A DNA stretch of 64,000 nucleotides from Stenotrophomonas daejeonensis. GTDB lineage: Bacteria; Pseudomonadota; Gammaproteobacteria; Xanthomonadales; Xanthomonadaceae. How positions within the stretch are numbered: the first letter of the stretch is position 1; each line of letters starts with the position of its first letter. Both the position numbers and the translations under genes were made by a program. Where the stretch lies: assembly GCF_001431505.1 (NCBI RefSeq), contig NZ_LDJP01000016.1, positions 62,001 through 126,000 on the forward strand. The letters run 5' to 3'. Shown here in pieces: positions 56,900-64,000 of this stretch. The notes under the pieces were generated by a model. The model was given only the letters and a program-made list of their open reading frames with translations, was not told the origin of the DNA and did no database searches.

Positions 56900-58366
56900 T
56901 TACAGCTCGCCCAGGCCGTTGGCATGGCCATCGCTGCCCACTTCCAGCAGCCGCAGGGTGTTGGTGGCACCGTGGGTTTCCATGTGCTCGCCGCTGGTGA
57001 ACACCACGCGGTCGCCGACCTCCAGCAAGCCGGCCTCGACCAGCAGGCGGATGCTGCCGCGCGCGGCCTCGCGCGGGGTGAAGCCGCGGCTGTCGAAGTT
57101 GATCGGGAACACGTCGCGCATCAGCGCCATGCGCCGGCGCGCGCTGTCGTGGCGGGTCACCGCGAACACCGGCGCCTTGGCACGGAAGCGCGACAGGTAG
57201 CGCGCGGTGCCGCCGGATTCGGTCATCGCCACGATCGCGCGCACGCCCACGTGCTGGGACAGGAACATCGTCGCCATCGCGATGGCCTGGTCGGCGCGCT
57301 CCAGATTGCGCGGCGAGGCGTTGAAATCGGTGTCGATCTGGAACTGGCGCTCGGCGCCGAGGCAGATGCGCGCCATCGCCTCGACCGCCTTCACCGGCCA
57401 CGCGCCGGCGGCGGTTTCGGCCGACAGCATCACCGCGTCGGTGCCGTCGATGACCGAGTTGGCCACGTCCAGCACCTCGGCGCGGGTCGGGATCGGGCTT
57501 TCGACCATCGACTGCAGCATCTGCGTGGCGGTGATGACCACCTTGTTGTGCGCCAGCGCGGCCTTGATGATTTTCTTCTGCAGGCCCGGCAGTTCGGCGT
57601 CGCCGATCTCCACGCCGAGGTCGCCGCGCGCGACCATCACCACGTCGCTGGCCTCGACGATCTCTTCCAGGTTCTCGATGGCCTCGGTACGCTCGATCTT
57701 CGACACCAGCGCCGCGTCGCAGTCGTGCTGGCGGGCGACGGCGCGGGCGTCGTGCATGTCCTGCGCGTTGCGGCAGAACGAGACGGCGATGAAGTCCACG
57801 CCGATCTTCGCCACGATGCCGATCAGTTCCTTGTCACGCTCGGTCAGCGCGCCCAGCGACAGGCCGCCGCCCTGCTTGTTCAGGCCCTTGCGGTCGGACA
57901 GCACGCCGTCGTTGAGCACGGTGTTGACGATGCGCTCGCCCTGCACTTCGACCACCTGCAACTGCATCAGGCCATCGTCGAGCAGCAGCACGTCGCCGGG
58001 GGCCACGTCCTGCGGCAGGCCGAGGTAGCTCACGCCGACCTGGGTGGCGTCGCCCGGCGCGGCGTTGGCGTCGGCGATCAGGTCGAAACGGTCGCCGGCC
58101 TTGAGCTGCACCTTGCCTTCGGCGAAGCGCTCGATGCGGATCTTCGGCCCCGGCAGGTCGGCGAGGATGCCCACCTCCACGCCCACGCGCTGCGCGGCGG
58201 CGCGCACTTCGGCGGCGCGCTTGGCCTGGCCGGAGGGATCGCCGTGGGAGAAGTTCAGGCGCACCACGTTGACGCCGGCGCGGAACAGATCGTCCAGCAC
58301 CCCGGGGGCGTCGGTCGCCGGGCCGAGGGTGGCGAGGATCTTGGTGCGGCGCTGGCGTTCGATCAT
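56900..58366 (-). CDS. pyk: Pyruvate kinase
   Basis: 488 residues from ATG 58366 (MIERQRRTKILATLGPAT). Makes pyruvate and ATP from phosphoenolpyruvate and ADP. It has N-terminal RLNFSHGDP near 38, the active-site KIERTEAIENLEEI near 222, VMVARGDLGVEI near 244 with metal ligands, and ATQMLQSMVESPIPTRAEV near 280. A C-terminal allosteric domain is present. It lies between the phosphatase gene and fba. Transcribed away from pgk by the same strand; a REP pair lies in the 221-base gap upstream. Confidence 0.96.
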   Translation of the reverse strand: MIERQRRTKILATLGPATDAPGVLDDLFRAGVNVVRLNFSHGDPSGQAKRAAEVRAAAQRVGVEVGILADLPGPKIRIERFAEGKVQLKAGDRFDLIADANAAPGDATQVGVSYLGLPQDVAPGDVLLLDDGLMQLQVVEVQGERIVNTVLNDGVLSDRKGLNKQGGGLSLGALTERDKELIGIVAKIGVDFIAVSFCRNAQDMHDARAVARQHDCDAALVSKIERTEAIENLEEIVEASDVVMVARGDLGVEIGDAELPGLQKKIIKAALAHNKVVITATQMLQSMVESPIPTRAEVLDVANSVIDGTDAVMLSAETAAGAWPVKAVEAMARICLGAERQFQIDTDFNASPRNLERADQAIAMATMFLSQHVGVRAIVAMTESGGTARYLSRFRAKAPVFAVTRHDSARRRMALMRDVFPINFDSRGFTPREAARGSIRLLVEAGLLEVGDRVVFTSGEHMETHGATNTLRLLEVGSDGHANGLGEL

Positions 58367-58512
58367 GGCGTGCTGTCTCCGTATGGAACCGGCGAAAGTA
58401 GCACATCCGTTGCATGACAACGATGTCGCATACGATTTCAGGAGACACCATTCGCGCTGTCCGGGAGACAGCCGGGACAGGCCATCCGGACAGTGTCCTG
58501 ACAGGACAACCG

Positions 58513-58582
58513 CAGGTCGGGGCCATGCCCCGACGCTTGATGTTCGGATGCACGGAGCGTCGGGGGCATGGCCCCGACCTAC
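58513..58582. repeat. REP pair (GTCGGGG subfamily)
   Basis: CAGGTCGGGGCCATGCCCCGACGC at the left (opening GCAG rather than GTAG) and GCGTCGGGGGCATGGCCCCGACCTAC at the right. It sits between the phosphatase gene and pyk. Confidence 0.8.
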
Positions 58583-58587
58583 GGCGA

Positions 58588-59232
58588 TCAGGCCGACAGC
58601 AGTCCCTGCAGTTCCAGCGGCGTCGTGGCCAGCACGTCAGCACCAGCCGCCTGCAGTTCCTCGCGGCCGCCGAAGCCCCACAGCACGCCGACGTTGCGCA
58701 TGCCGTGGTGGCGCGCGCCCTCGATGTCCATGTGCCGGTCGCCGATCATCCGGCACCGGGCCGGCGGCAGCGACAGCCGGCGCAGCGCCTCGGCGATCAG
58801 CTCCGGCTTGTGGCTGCGCGAGCCGTCGGCGGTGGCGCCGACGATGTTCTCGAAGCAGCCGCCGAACGGCAGGTGCTCGACGATGCGCCGCGCATGCGGT
58901 TCGTTCTTCGCCGTCACCACCGCCAGCCGGTGGCCGGCCGCGTGCAGGCCCTGCACCACTTCGCCAATGCCGGCATAGATCTCGTGCTCCTGCCAGCCGA
59001 GCACGTCGAAACGCTCGCGGTACAGCTCCACCGCCTGCTCCACCCGCGCCGCGTCGCCGAACACCGGGGCGAAACTGGTGCGCAGCGAGGGGCCGATCCA
59101 CTTGCGCAGTTCGGCCATCGCCGGCACCGGCTGCCGCATCTTCTCCAGCGCATGGGCCACGCAGCGGGTGATCCCGACGGCCGAATCGATCAGGGTGCCG
59201 TCGAGGTCGAAGAACAACACGTCGCGGCTCAC
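58588..59232 (-). CDS. HAD-superfamily phosphatase (phosphoglycolate phosphatase-like)
   Basis: 214 residues, GTG start at 59232. HAD subfamily IA: nucleophile motif [11 protein letters not shown] (Asp9 and Asp11 region), an alpha-helical cap (about 20-85), motif [10 protein letters not shown] near 104, lysine in SHKPELI near 142, and the last Asp pair in [12 protein letters not shown] near 162. The best-known role is hydrolysis of 2-phosphoglycolate, but the family acts on many phosphates. It overlaps pgk by 4 bases (GTGA), so it may be a metabolite-repair enzyme serving glycolysis. Confidence 0.9.
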   Translation of the reverse strand: MSRDVLFFDLDGTLIDSAVGITRCVAHALEKMRQPVPAMAELRKWIGPSLRTSFAPVFGDAARVEQAVELYRERFDVLGWQEHEIYAGIGEVVQGLHAAGHRLAVVTAKNEPHARRIVEHLPFGGCFENIVGATADGSRSHKPELIAEALRRLSLPPARCRMIGDRHMDIEGARHHGMRNVGVLWGFGGREELQAAGADVLATTPLELQGLLSA

Positions 59233-60404
59233 GCGCCGCGGGCCTCCAGCGCTGCCACCGCCGGCAAGGTCTTGCCCTCCAGGAACTCCAGGAACGCGCC
59301 GCCGCCGGTGGAGATGTAGCTCACCTCATCGGCGATGCCGTACTTGTCCACCGCCGCCAGCGTGTCGCCGCCGCCGGCGATCGAGAATGCACTGGAGCCT
59401 GCGATCGCGCGCGCCAGCGCTTCGGTGCCCTTGCCGAAGGCGTCGAACTCGAACACGCCGACCGGGCCGTTCCAGACCACGGTGCCGGCCTTGGCGATCA
59501 GCCCGGCATAGCGCGCGGCGGTGGCCGGGCCGATGTCGAGGATCATGTCGTCGGCGGCCACTTCGCCCACCGGCTTGACCGTGGCCGGCGCGTCGGCGGC
59601 GAACGCCGGGGCCACCACCACGTCGCTCGGCAGCGGGATTTCGGCACCGCGCGCCTTGGCATCGGCGTCAATCCTGCGCGCGGTGTCGAGCAGGTCGTTC
59701 TCGACCAGCGACTTGCCCACGCCGTGGCCCTCGGCGGCGATGAAGGTGTTGGCGATGCCGCCGCCGACGATCAGCTGATCCACCTTGCCGACCAGGCTGG
59801 ACAGCAGTTCCAGCTTGGTGCTGACCTTGGAGCCGGCGACGATGGCCAGCAGCGGCCGCGCCGGGTTGGCCAGCGCCTTGTCCAGTGCGTCCAGCTCCGC
59901 CATCAGCAACGGGCCGCCGGCGGCGACCGGGGCGAAGCGGATCACGCCGTGGGTCGAGGCCTGCGCGCGGTGCGCGGTGCCGAAGGCGTCCATCACGAAC
60001 ACGTCGCACAGCGCGGCGTACTTCTTCGACAGGGTTTCGTCGTCGGCCTTCTCGCCGACGTTCATGCGGCAGTTTTCCAGCAGCACGATCCTGCCCGGTG
60101 CGACATCGACGCCCTCCACCCAGTCCTTGACCAGCGGCACCTCGACGCCGAGCAGTTCGGACAGGCGCGCGGCCACCGGCGCCAGCGAATCGGCCTCGCT
60201 CCACACGCCTTCCTTCGGCCGGCCGAGGTGCGAGGTGACCATCACCGCGGCCCCCTTTTCCAGCGCCAGCTTCAGCGTCGGCAACGAGGCGGTGATGCGC
60301 TGCTCGGAGGTGATGCGGCCATTGTCGATGGGGACGTTGAGGTCTTGCCGGATCAGGACACGCTTGCCGGAAAGGTCAAGGTCGGTCATGCGAACGATGG
60401 ACAT
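59229..60404 (-). CDS. pgk: Phosphoglycerate kinase
   Basis: 391 residues from ATG 60404 ([25 protein letters not shown]); ATG 60389 is an equally good start and gives 386. Makes 3-phosphoglycerate and ATP from 1,3-bisphosphoglycerate. N-terminal substrate residues are in [11 protein letters not shown] near 22-32 and SHLGRPKEG near 62. The C-terminal nucleotide domain has [16 protein letters not shown] near 325 and GGGDTLAAV near 356. It is the promoter-proximal gene of the glycolytic group. The long open frame upstream is not supported. Confidence 0.97.
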   Translation of the reverse strand: MSIVRMTDLDLSGKRVLIRQDLNVPIDNGRITSEQRITASLPTLKLALEKGAAVMVTSHLGRPKEGVWSEADSLAPVAARLSELLGVEVPLVKDWVEGVDVAPGRIVLLENCRMNVGEKADDETLSKKYAALCDVFVMDAFGTAHRAQASTHGVIRFAPVAAGGPLLMAELDALDKALANPARPLLAIVAGSKVSTKLELLSSLVGKVDQLIVGGGIANTFIAAEGHGVGKSLVENDLLDTARRIDADAKARGAEIPLPSDVVVAPAFAADAPATVKPVGEVAADDMILDIGPATAARYAGLIAKAGTVVWNGPVGVFEFDAFGKGTEALARAIAGSSAFSIAGGGDTLAAVDKYGIADEVSYISTGGGAFLEFLEGKTLPAVAALEARGA

Positions 60405-60484
60405 GGCAGCACGGCTCCGTGGCGGTGGGGAAACCGCGATTCTCGCCCGCGCCGCCAGCGCGGGCAAACCGGCACCTGCCCCCG

Positions 60485-60563
60485 GTAATGCCGGCCGCTG
60501 GCCGGGGCAGCCCCGTGAACCTTCGGCGGAGTCCCGCAGTTGCCGGCCAGCGGCCGGCACTAC
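60485..60563. repeat. GTAG-type REP pair carrying the DUF3999 gene stop codon
   Basis: GCCGGCCGCTGGCCGG at the left and CCGGCCAGCGGCCGGC at the right, with ends GTAA and CTAC. On the minus strand the opening GTAG gives the TAG stop of the DUF3999 gene (60560-60562). Confidence 0.82.
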
Positions 60564-61933
60564 CCGGCTTGCCTGCCGCGCAGCAGGCTGACGGCAAAAC
60601 CGGCCACTGCCAGCGCCCCCGCCACCAGCACCGCCCACAGCACCAGGTTCTTCCAGTCGCGCGGTGCCGGCGCCGGCTGGTAGGCGGCATCGCCGGCGCG
60701 CTGCACGCCGGTACCGAGGCTGGCGGCGGCCGGCTGCCACTGCGCGCCATTGCGGGTACGCAGCGCGGCCAGCATCGGATCGAGTGCGGCCGGACTCTCA
60801 ATGGCGTTGGCGCTGCCGGCCACCAGCAGGTACGGCGCGCGGCCCTGCGCCAGGAACACCACGCTGCCGGGGCGATAGCCTAGGCGCAGTACCGGGGCCG
60901 ATGACGGCAGCCCGCCCGGTTCGGCCTGCAACCGCCACTGGTGGTCGTCCACCGTGCCGGGGATTTCCAGCGGCGCCGAACGCTGCTGCCCACCTGCTTC
61001 GCTCAGGTTCCAGGTGTTCCAGCCGCGGGCCAGCACCCGCCAGACGGGAGCGTCGCCATCGGCTGCCGCGCGGTCATCGTCGCGGCTGGACACGGTCCAG
61101 CCCATCGCGCTGTTGGTCGGCAGCACCACGTCCAGCCGCTGCACCGGGAAGCGTCCCTGCAGGCGGTACAGGTAGCCGTCCTTGCCATCGCCACCGGCCT
61201 CGGCCTGCAGTTCCTGCCACTGCCAGTCACCGGTGTCGACCGCATCGTCCATTTCGCCGGCGATGCCGCGCAGGCGCGGCGCACCATTGCGTTGCAGCGG
61301 CACCAGCCGCAGGTAGCGCAGCGATGTCGCCACCTCGATGCGGTTGCTGCGCAGTTCGCGCTCCCGGTTGCGCAGCTGCACCAGCCGCACCTGCGGGTCC
61401 AGCACCTGCCAGCCGCGCAGGTCGTTGCTGGCTTCCAGCCGGTAGCCCAGGTCCAGCGTCGCGCCGGCATCGTCCCATTCCACGTCCAGCGCGCGCAGCT
61501 TGCCGGCGTCGTTGCCCAGGTCGAGCAGCCACGCCGGGTCCGCGGCAGCGGCCGCGTTGGAGGCCGCCACCGCGTTGCGGATCGATACCACCCTGCCACC
61601 GGCATCGCGCTGCACCACCACGCTCAGGTCGTCGCCAGCGGCAACCGTTGCCGGCGGCAACGCGAACCATTGCAGCGCCTGCCGGCGCAGCGGCCCCGGC
61701 AACGGCGTCGCCGCCGCATACGCCACGCTGGGTACCGGCTTGCCGTCGGCGTCGAGCACGCGCACGTCGCGCAGGTCGCGCCAATGCGCAGCCTGATGGA
61801 CCGACGCATCCAGCGGCACGCGGTAGGCGCCGGCATCGGACCGCGACAGCTGCAACGGCCACTGCCGCGCAAAATCATCATTGGCCTGCGCCGCCAACGG
61901 CAGCAGGGCCAGCACCAGCAGGCGCTTGATCAT
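60560..61933 (-). CDS. DUF3999 family periplasmic protein
   Basis: 457 residues from ATG 61933. A signal peptide ([17 protein letters not shown], cut near 17), a large mainly beta periplasmic part with [22 protein letters not shown] at the start, [16 protein letters not shown] near 175 (a sugar-binding-like sandwich is possible), and one membrane helix near the C-terminus (about 428-450) with a short basic tail. DUF3999 has no known function. It overlaps the DUF2339 gene by 4 bases, the usual pairing for these families. Its stop codon comes from a GTAG repeat. Confidence 0.9.
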   Translation of the reverse strand: MIKRLLVLALLPLAAQANDDFARQWPLQLSRSDAGAYRVPLDASVHQAAHWRDLRDVRVLDADGKPVPSVAYAAATPLPGPLRRQALQWFALPPATVAAGDDLSVVVQRDAGGRVVSIRNAVAASNAAAAADPAWLLDLGNDAGKLRALDVEWDDAGATLDLGYRLEASNDLRGWQVLDPQVRLVQLRNRERELRSNRIEVATSLRYLRLVPLQRNGAPRLRGIAGEMDDAVDTGDWQWQELQAEAGGDGKDGYLYRLQGRFPVQRLDVVLPTNSAMGWTVSSRDDDRAAADGDAPVWRVLARGWNTWNLSEAGGQQRSAPLEIPGTVDDHQWRLQAEPGGLPSSAPVLRLGYRPGSVVFLAQGRAPYLLVAGSANAIESPAALDPMLAALRTRNGAQWQPAAASLGTGVQRAGDAAYQPAPAPRDWKNLVLWAVLVAGALAVAGFAVSLLRGRQAG

Positions 61934-64000
61934 GCGGAAGTCTCCTCGTTGTCCGCGGTAACCGGCACCCGCCGCGGCGGCGCCGGCGCCAGCCAGCCGA
62001 CCAGCGTGCACAGCAGGCCATAGGCGATGAACGCGCCGATGCCAAGCAGGTCGCCCAGGTTGCCGCGGTCGATCAGCAGCAGCTTGGCCAGCACCACGCC
62101 CATCAGGATCGCGCCGGCCAGCCACAGCCCCCACTGCCCGCGCCGCGAGCCGGTCACCCAGCCGAGCACGCCGAGCAGGCTCCACACCACGGTCAGGCTG
62201 GTCTGCGCGAGGCGGGTGTCGAGCAGGCGTCCGTTCCACGGCTCGCCGCCCCAATGGTGCACGGCGCGCAGCGTCATCACCGTCACCAGCACCAGCGCGG
62301 CCAGTGCCGCCCCCACCCACAGCCACGGCGGCGTGTGTTCGTCGCGGCCCCGCCACAGGCACATCGCGGCCAGCACCAGCACCGCCACCTGCACCAGTTC
62401 CAGCGGATTGAGCAGGGCGACCCACGGCAGCGGCGTCGCGGCCGCAGGGTTGCCCAGCGACAGCAGCCACCACACGCCCAGCACCGCGAACACCGTCACC
62501 TGCAGCACCGTGCGGTAGCGGTCGAATGCGTCGCCCAGCGGCTGCGCCAGCCAATGCCAGCGGCGCATGGACAGCCACGCCAGCAACAGCCACGGCAGCG
62601 CCAGCAGCATGCCGACCCAACCGCCGGCCAGCTCGAAATGGCGGCCGACATGCCAGGCCAGCAGCGAGAACACCGTCGGCCACAGCAGCCACCATGCCAA
62701 CTGCGCCAGCCCGGCGACGGCATCGCCGGCCACGCGCAGGCACAGCAGGCTGCGCACGCCCAGCACCGCGAACAACAGCCACGTCCATGCACCGATGCCG
62801 GCAAACGGCTGGCCGTCCCGGGCCACCTGCATGAACGCCAGCGGGAACGCCAGCAGCAAGCCGCCCAGCGTGGTCAGCGACAGGGCCAGCGCCGGCCGGC
62901 GCCGGTGCACTTCGGCCGCCAACCAGCCGGTGACACCCAACAGCAGCAACAGCCCGTGCAAACGGCTGTTCGGCTCGACGAAGCGCTCGATTTCGGTGGC
63001 GACGTTGCCCAGCCACCACGCCAGGCCCCAGCCATAGGCCGCCACCGCCAGCGGCGCGTTGCCGGCATTGCGGTACAGCCATGCGCTGACCAAGCCGGCC
63101 AGGGCGATCAGCAGCGCGCCCATGAACGCCGCATTGGCCACGGCCACCACGCCGCCGTGCATGCCGGCAACGCCTATTGCGAAAGCGAACGCCGCCGCCA
63201 GTTGCAGGCCGATGCCGGTCCAGCGCGCCAGCCGGCGCTGCTGCATCAACCCCAGCCACACCAGCCCGGCACCTTCCAGCGCGAACACCGAGGCGGTGGC
63301 CTTGGCCGACAACGCCAGCGGTACCGCCAGCGTGGCGAAGCCCACCGCCAGGATCGCGTAGCCCTGCGCCAACGTATGCAGGCGCCCGCGCCCCAGCAGC
63401 AAGCGCGCCAGCACCGCATACAGCGCCGCCACGCCCAGCGCGCACAACGCCAGCGGCATGCGCTCGCCCTGCAGCAGGCAGGCCTGCAGCGAAAACGCCA
63501 CCAGCGGCGTGCCGAACAGCAGGCAGCCGTCGATGCGCGCGCTGCCCTCCGTTGCCGCCTTGCGCGCGTACAGCAGCGGCAGCAGCAGGTAGAAGGCGAA
63601 GAACAACAGCAGGAACGGCTCGGTGCTGGCGAACCTGGCCGGCGAATACTGCAACACGCCCCACGCCGTGCCGATGCCCCAGGTGAAGGCGAAGCCGAGC
63701 AGGTTGAGGACGCGCCACGGCCGCACCCAGGCGATGGCGAAGATGCCGGCGTTGAGCACCGCGTAATACGAGAACAGGCCGACGTGGTTGCCGCTGCCGT
63801 CGGACAGCCAGACCGGTGCCATGAACCCGGCCAGCACGCCGAGGATGGCCAGCGTGCGCGACTCCTGCAGTACCGCCATCACGCACAGCCCGGCGATCAG
63901 CACCACGCTGATCGCGAACGCCGGCAGCGCGTCGATCATGCCGTAGTTCTTGAACGCGGCGAACACCACCAGCAGCAGGATGCCGATCATGCCGCCCTGC
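61930..64000 (-). CDS. DUF2339 family multi-span membrane protein, C-terminal part
   Basis: Partial: the reading frame runs on to the right edge (QGG then MIGILLLVVFAAFK), so the gene continues outside and the ATG at 63990 is internal. About 690 residues are visible, with roughly 20 hydrophobic helices. The early segment VLAGFMAPVWLSDGSGNHVGLFSYYAVLNAGI carries the family pattern (quoted here in two stretches of the chain). Function is unknown; cell-envelope or signalling roles have been suggested for the family. It is coupled to the DUF3999 gene, so the two products likely form a complex in the inner membrane. Confidence 0.9.
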   Translation of the reverse strand, partial: QGGMIGILLLVVFAAFKNYGMIDALPAFAISVVLIAGLCVMAVLQESRTLAILGVLAGFMAPVWLSDGSGNHVGLFSYYAVLNAGIFAIAWVRPWRVLNLLGFAFTWGIGTAWGVLQYSPARFASTEPFLLLFFAFYLLLPLLYARKAATEGSARIDGCLLFGTPLVAFSLQACLLQGERMPLALCALGVAALYAVLARLLLGRGRLHTLAQGYAILAVGFATLAVPLALSAKATASVFALEGAGLVWLGLMQQRRLARWTGIGLQLAAAFAFAIGVAGMHGGVVAVANAAFMGALLIALAGLVSAWLYRNAGNAPLAVAAYGWGLAWWLGNVATEIERFVEPNSRLHGLLLLLGVTGWLAAEVHRRRPALALSLTTLGGLLLAFPLAFMQVARDGQPFAGIGAWTWLLFAVLGVRSLLCLRVAGDAVAGLAQLAWWLLWPTVFSLLAWHVGRHFELAGGWVGMLLALPWLLLAWLSMRRWHWLAQPLGDAFDRYRTVLQVTVFAVLGVWWLLSLGNPAAATPLPWVALLNPLELVQVAVLVLAAMCLWRGRDEHTPPWLWVGAALAALVLVTVMTLRAVHHWGGEPWNGRLLDTRLAQTSLTVVWSLLGVLGWVTGSRRGQWGLWLAGAILMGVVLAKLLLIDRGNLGDLLGIGAFIAYGLLCTLVGWLAPAPPRRVPVTADNEETSA

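Noticed and set aside
60560-63886. Apparent 1108-residue protein joining DUF3999 to an upstream frame
   Set aside because: The upstream part is a different frame of the DUF2339 gene; the DUF3999 signal peptide starts at 61933.

Overview
The window is high-GC chromosomal DNA from a gammaproteobacterium of the Xanthomonadaceae, most likely Stenotrophomonas or a close relative. The evidence is the pil gene set (pilB, pilA, pilC, pilD, coaE, then a two-component pair), the cysNC/cysD | cysJIH arrangement, and many short paired palindromes that begin with GTAG and end with CTAC. Those palindromes look like the GTAG-type REP (SMAG) elements described in S. maltophilia. There is no IS element, prophage, CRISPR array or rRNA operon. 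Only one tRNA was seen.

Layout. 1-2486: a membrane sensor (cut by the window edge) overlapping a REC-DUF3369-GGDEF-EAL c-di-GMP protein, both on the minus strand. 2798-17027: a type IV pilus locus (pilB; two pilA genes flanking a GT-C glycosyltransferase; pilC; pilD). It is split by a surface-glycan block (4756-11666) coding for a GT2, a GT4, a CDP-glycerol glycerophosphotransferase, a TagD-type glycerol-3-phosphate cytidylyltransferase, a LicD-family transferase and a PglK/MsbA-like flippase. Parts of this block are visibly richer in A/T than the rest. Each pilA is preceded by a good sigma-54 -24/-12 motif. 17122-21237: coaE, an OmpR-type two-component pair, a rimK-like ligase and tRNA-Gly(CCC). 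21435-25286: a GDSL autotransporter esterase, thiS, thiG and trmB. 25418-35672: transporters and housekeeping genes (SLC13 permease, Rieske protein, FAH-family hydrolase, mscL, M28 peptidase, nadE, a TrmH-type methylase and an AGCS symporter). 35900-40092: an RND pump and its lipoprotein adaptor. 40489-54717: a nearly complete sulfate assimilation and cysteine synthesis locus (cysNC, cysD, cysJ, cysI, cysH, cysB, cysG, cysK), interrupted between cysH and cysB by a BLUF photoreceptor, a copper TonB receptor and a DUF2946 protein. 55020-64000: a macrodomain protein, a glycolytic cluster (pgk, HAD phosphatase, pyk, fba) and a DUF2339/DUF3999 membrane pair cut by the window end.

The most interesting region is the glycan block inside the pilus locus. 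Its genes together could build a lipid-linked glycan carrying glycerol phosphate, flip it and, through the pilA-linked GT-C enzyme, decorate pilin. That link is inference; a role in LPS or capsule is the main alternative. A second notable point is that GTAG repeats supply the stop codons of coaE, the macrodomain gene and the DUF3999 gene.
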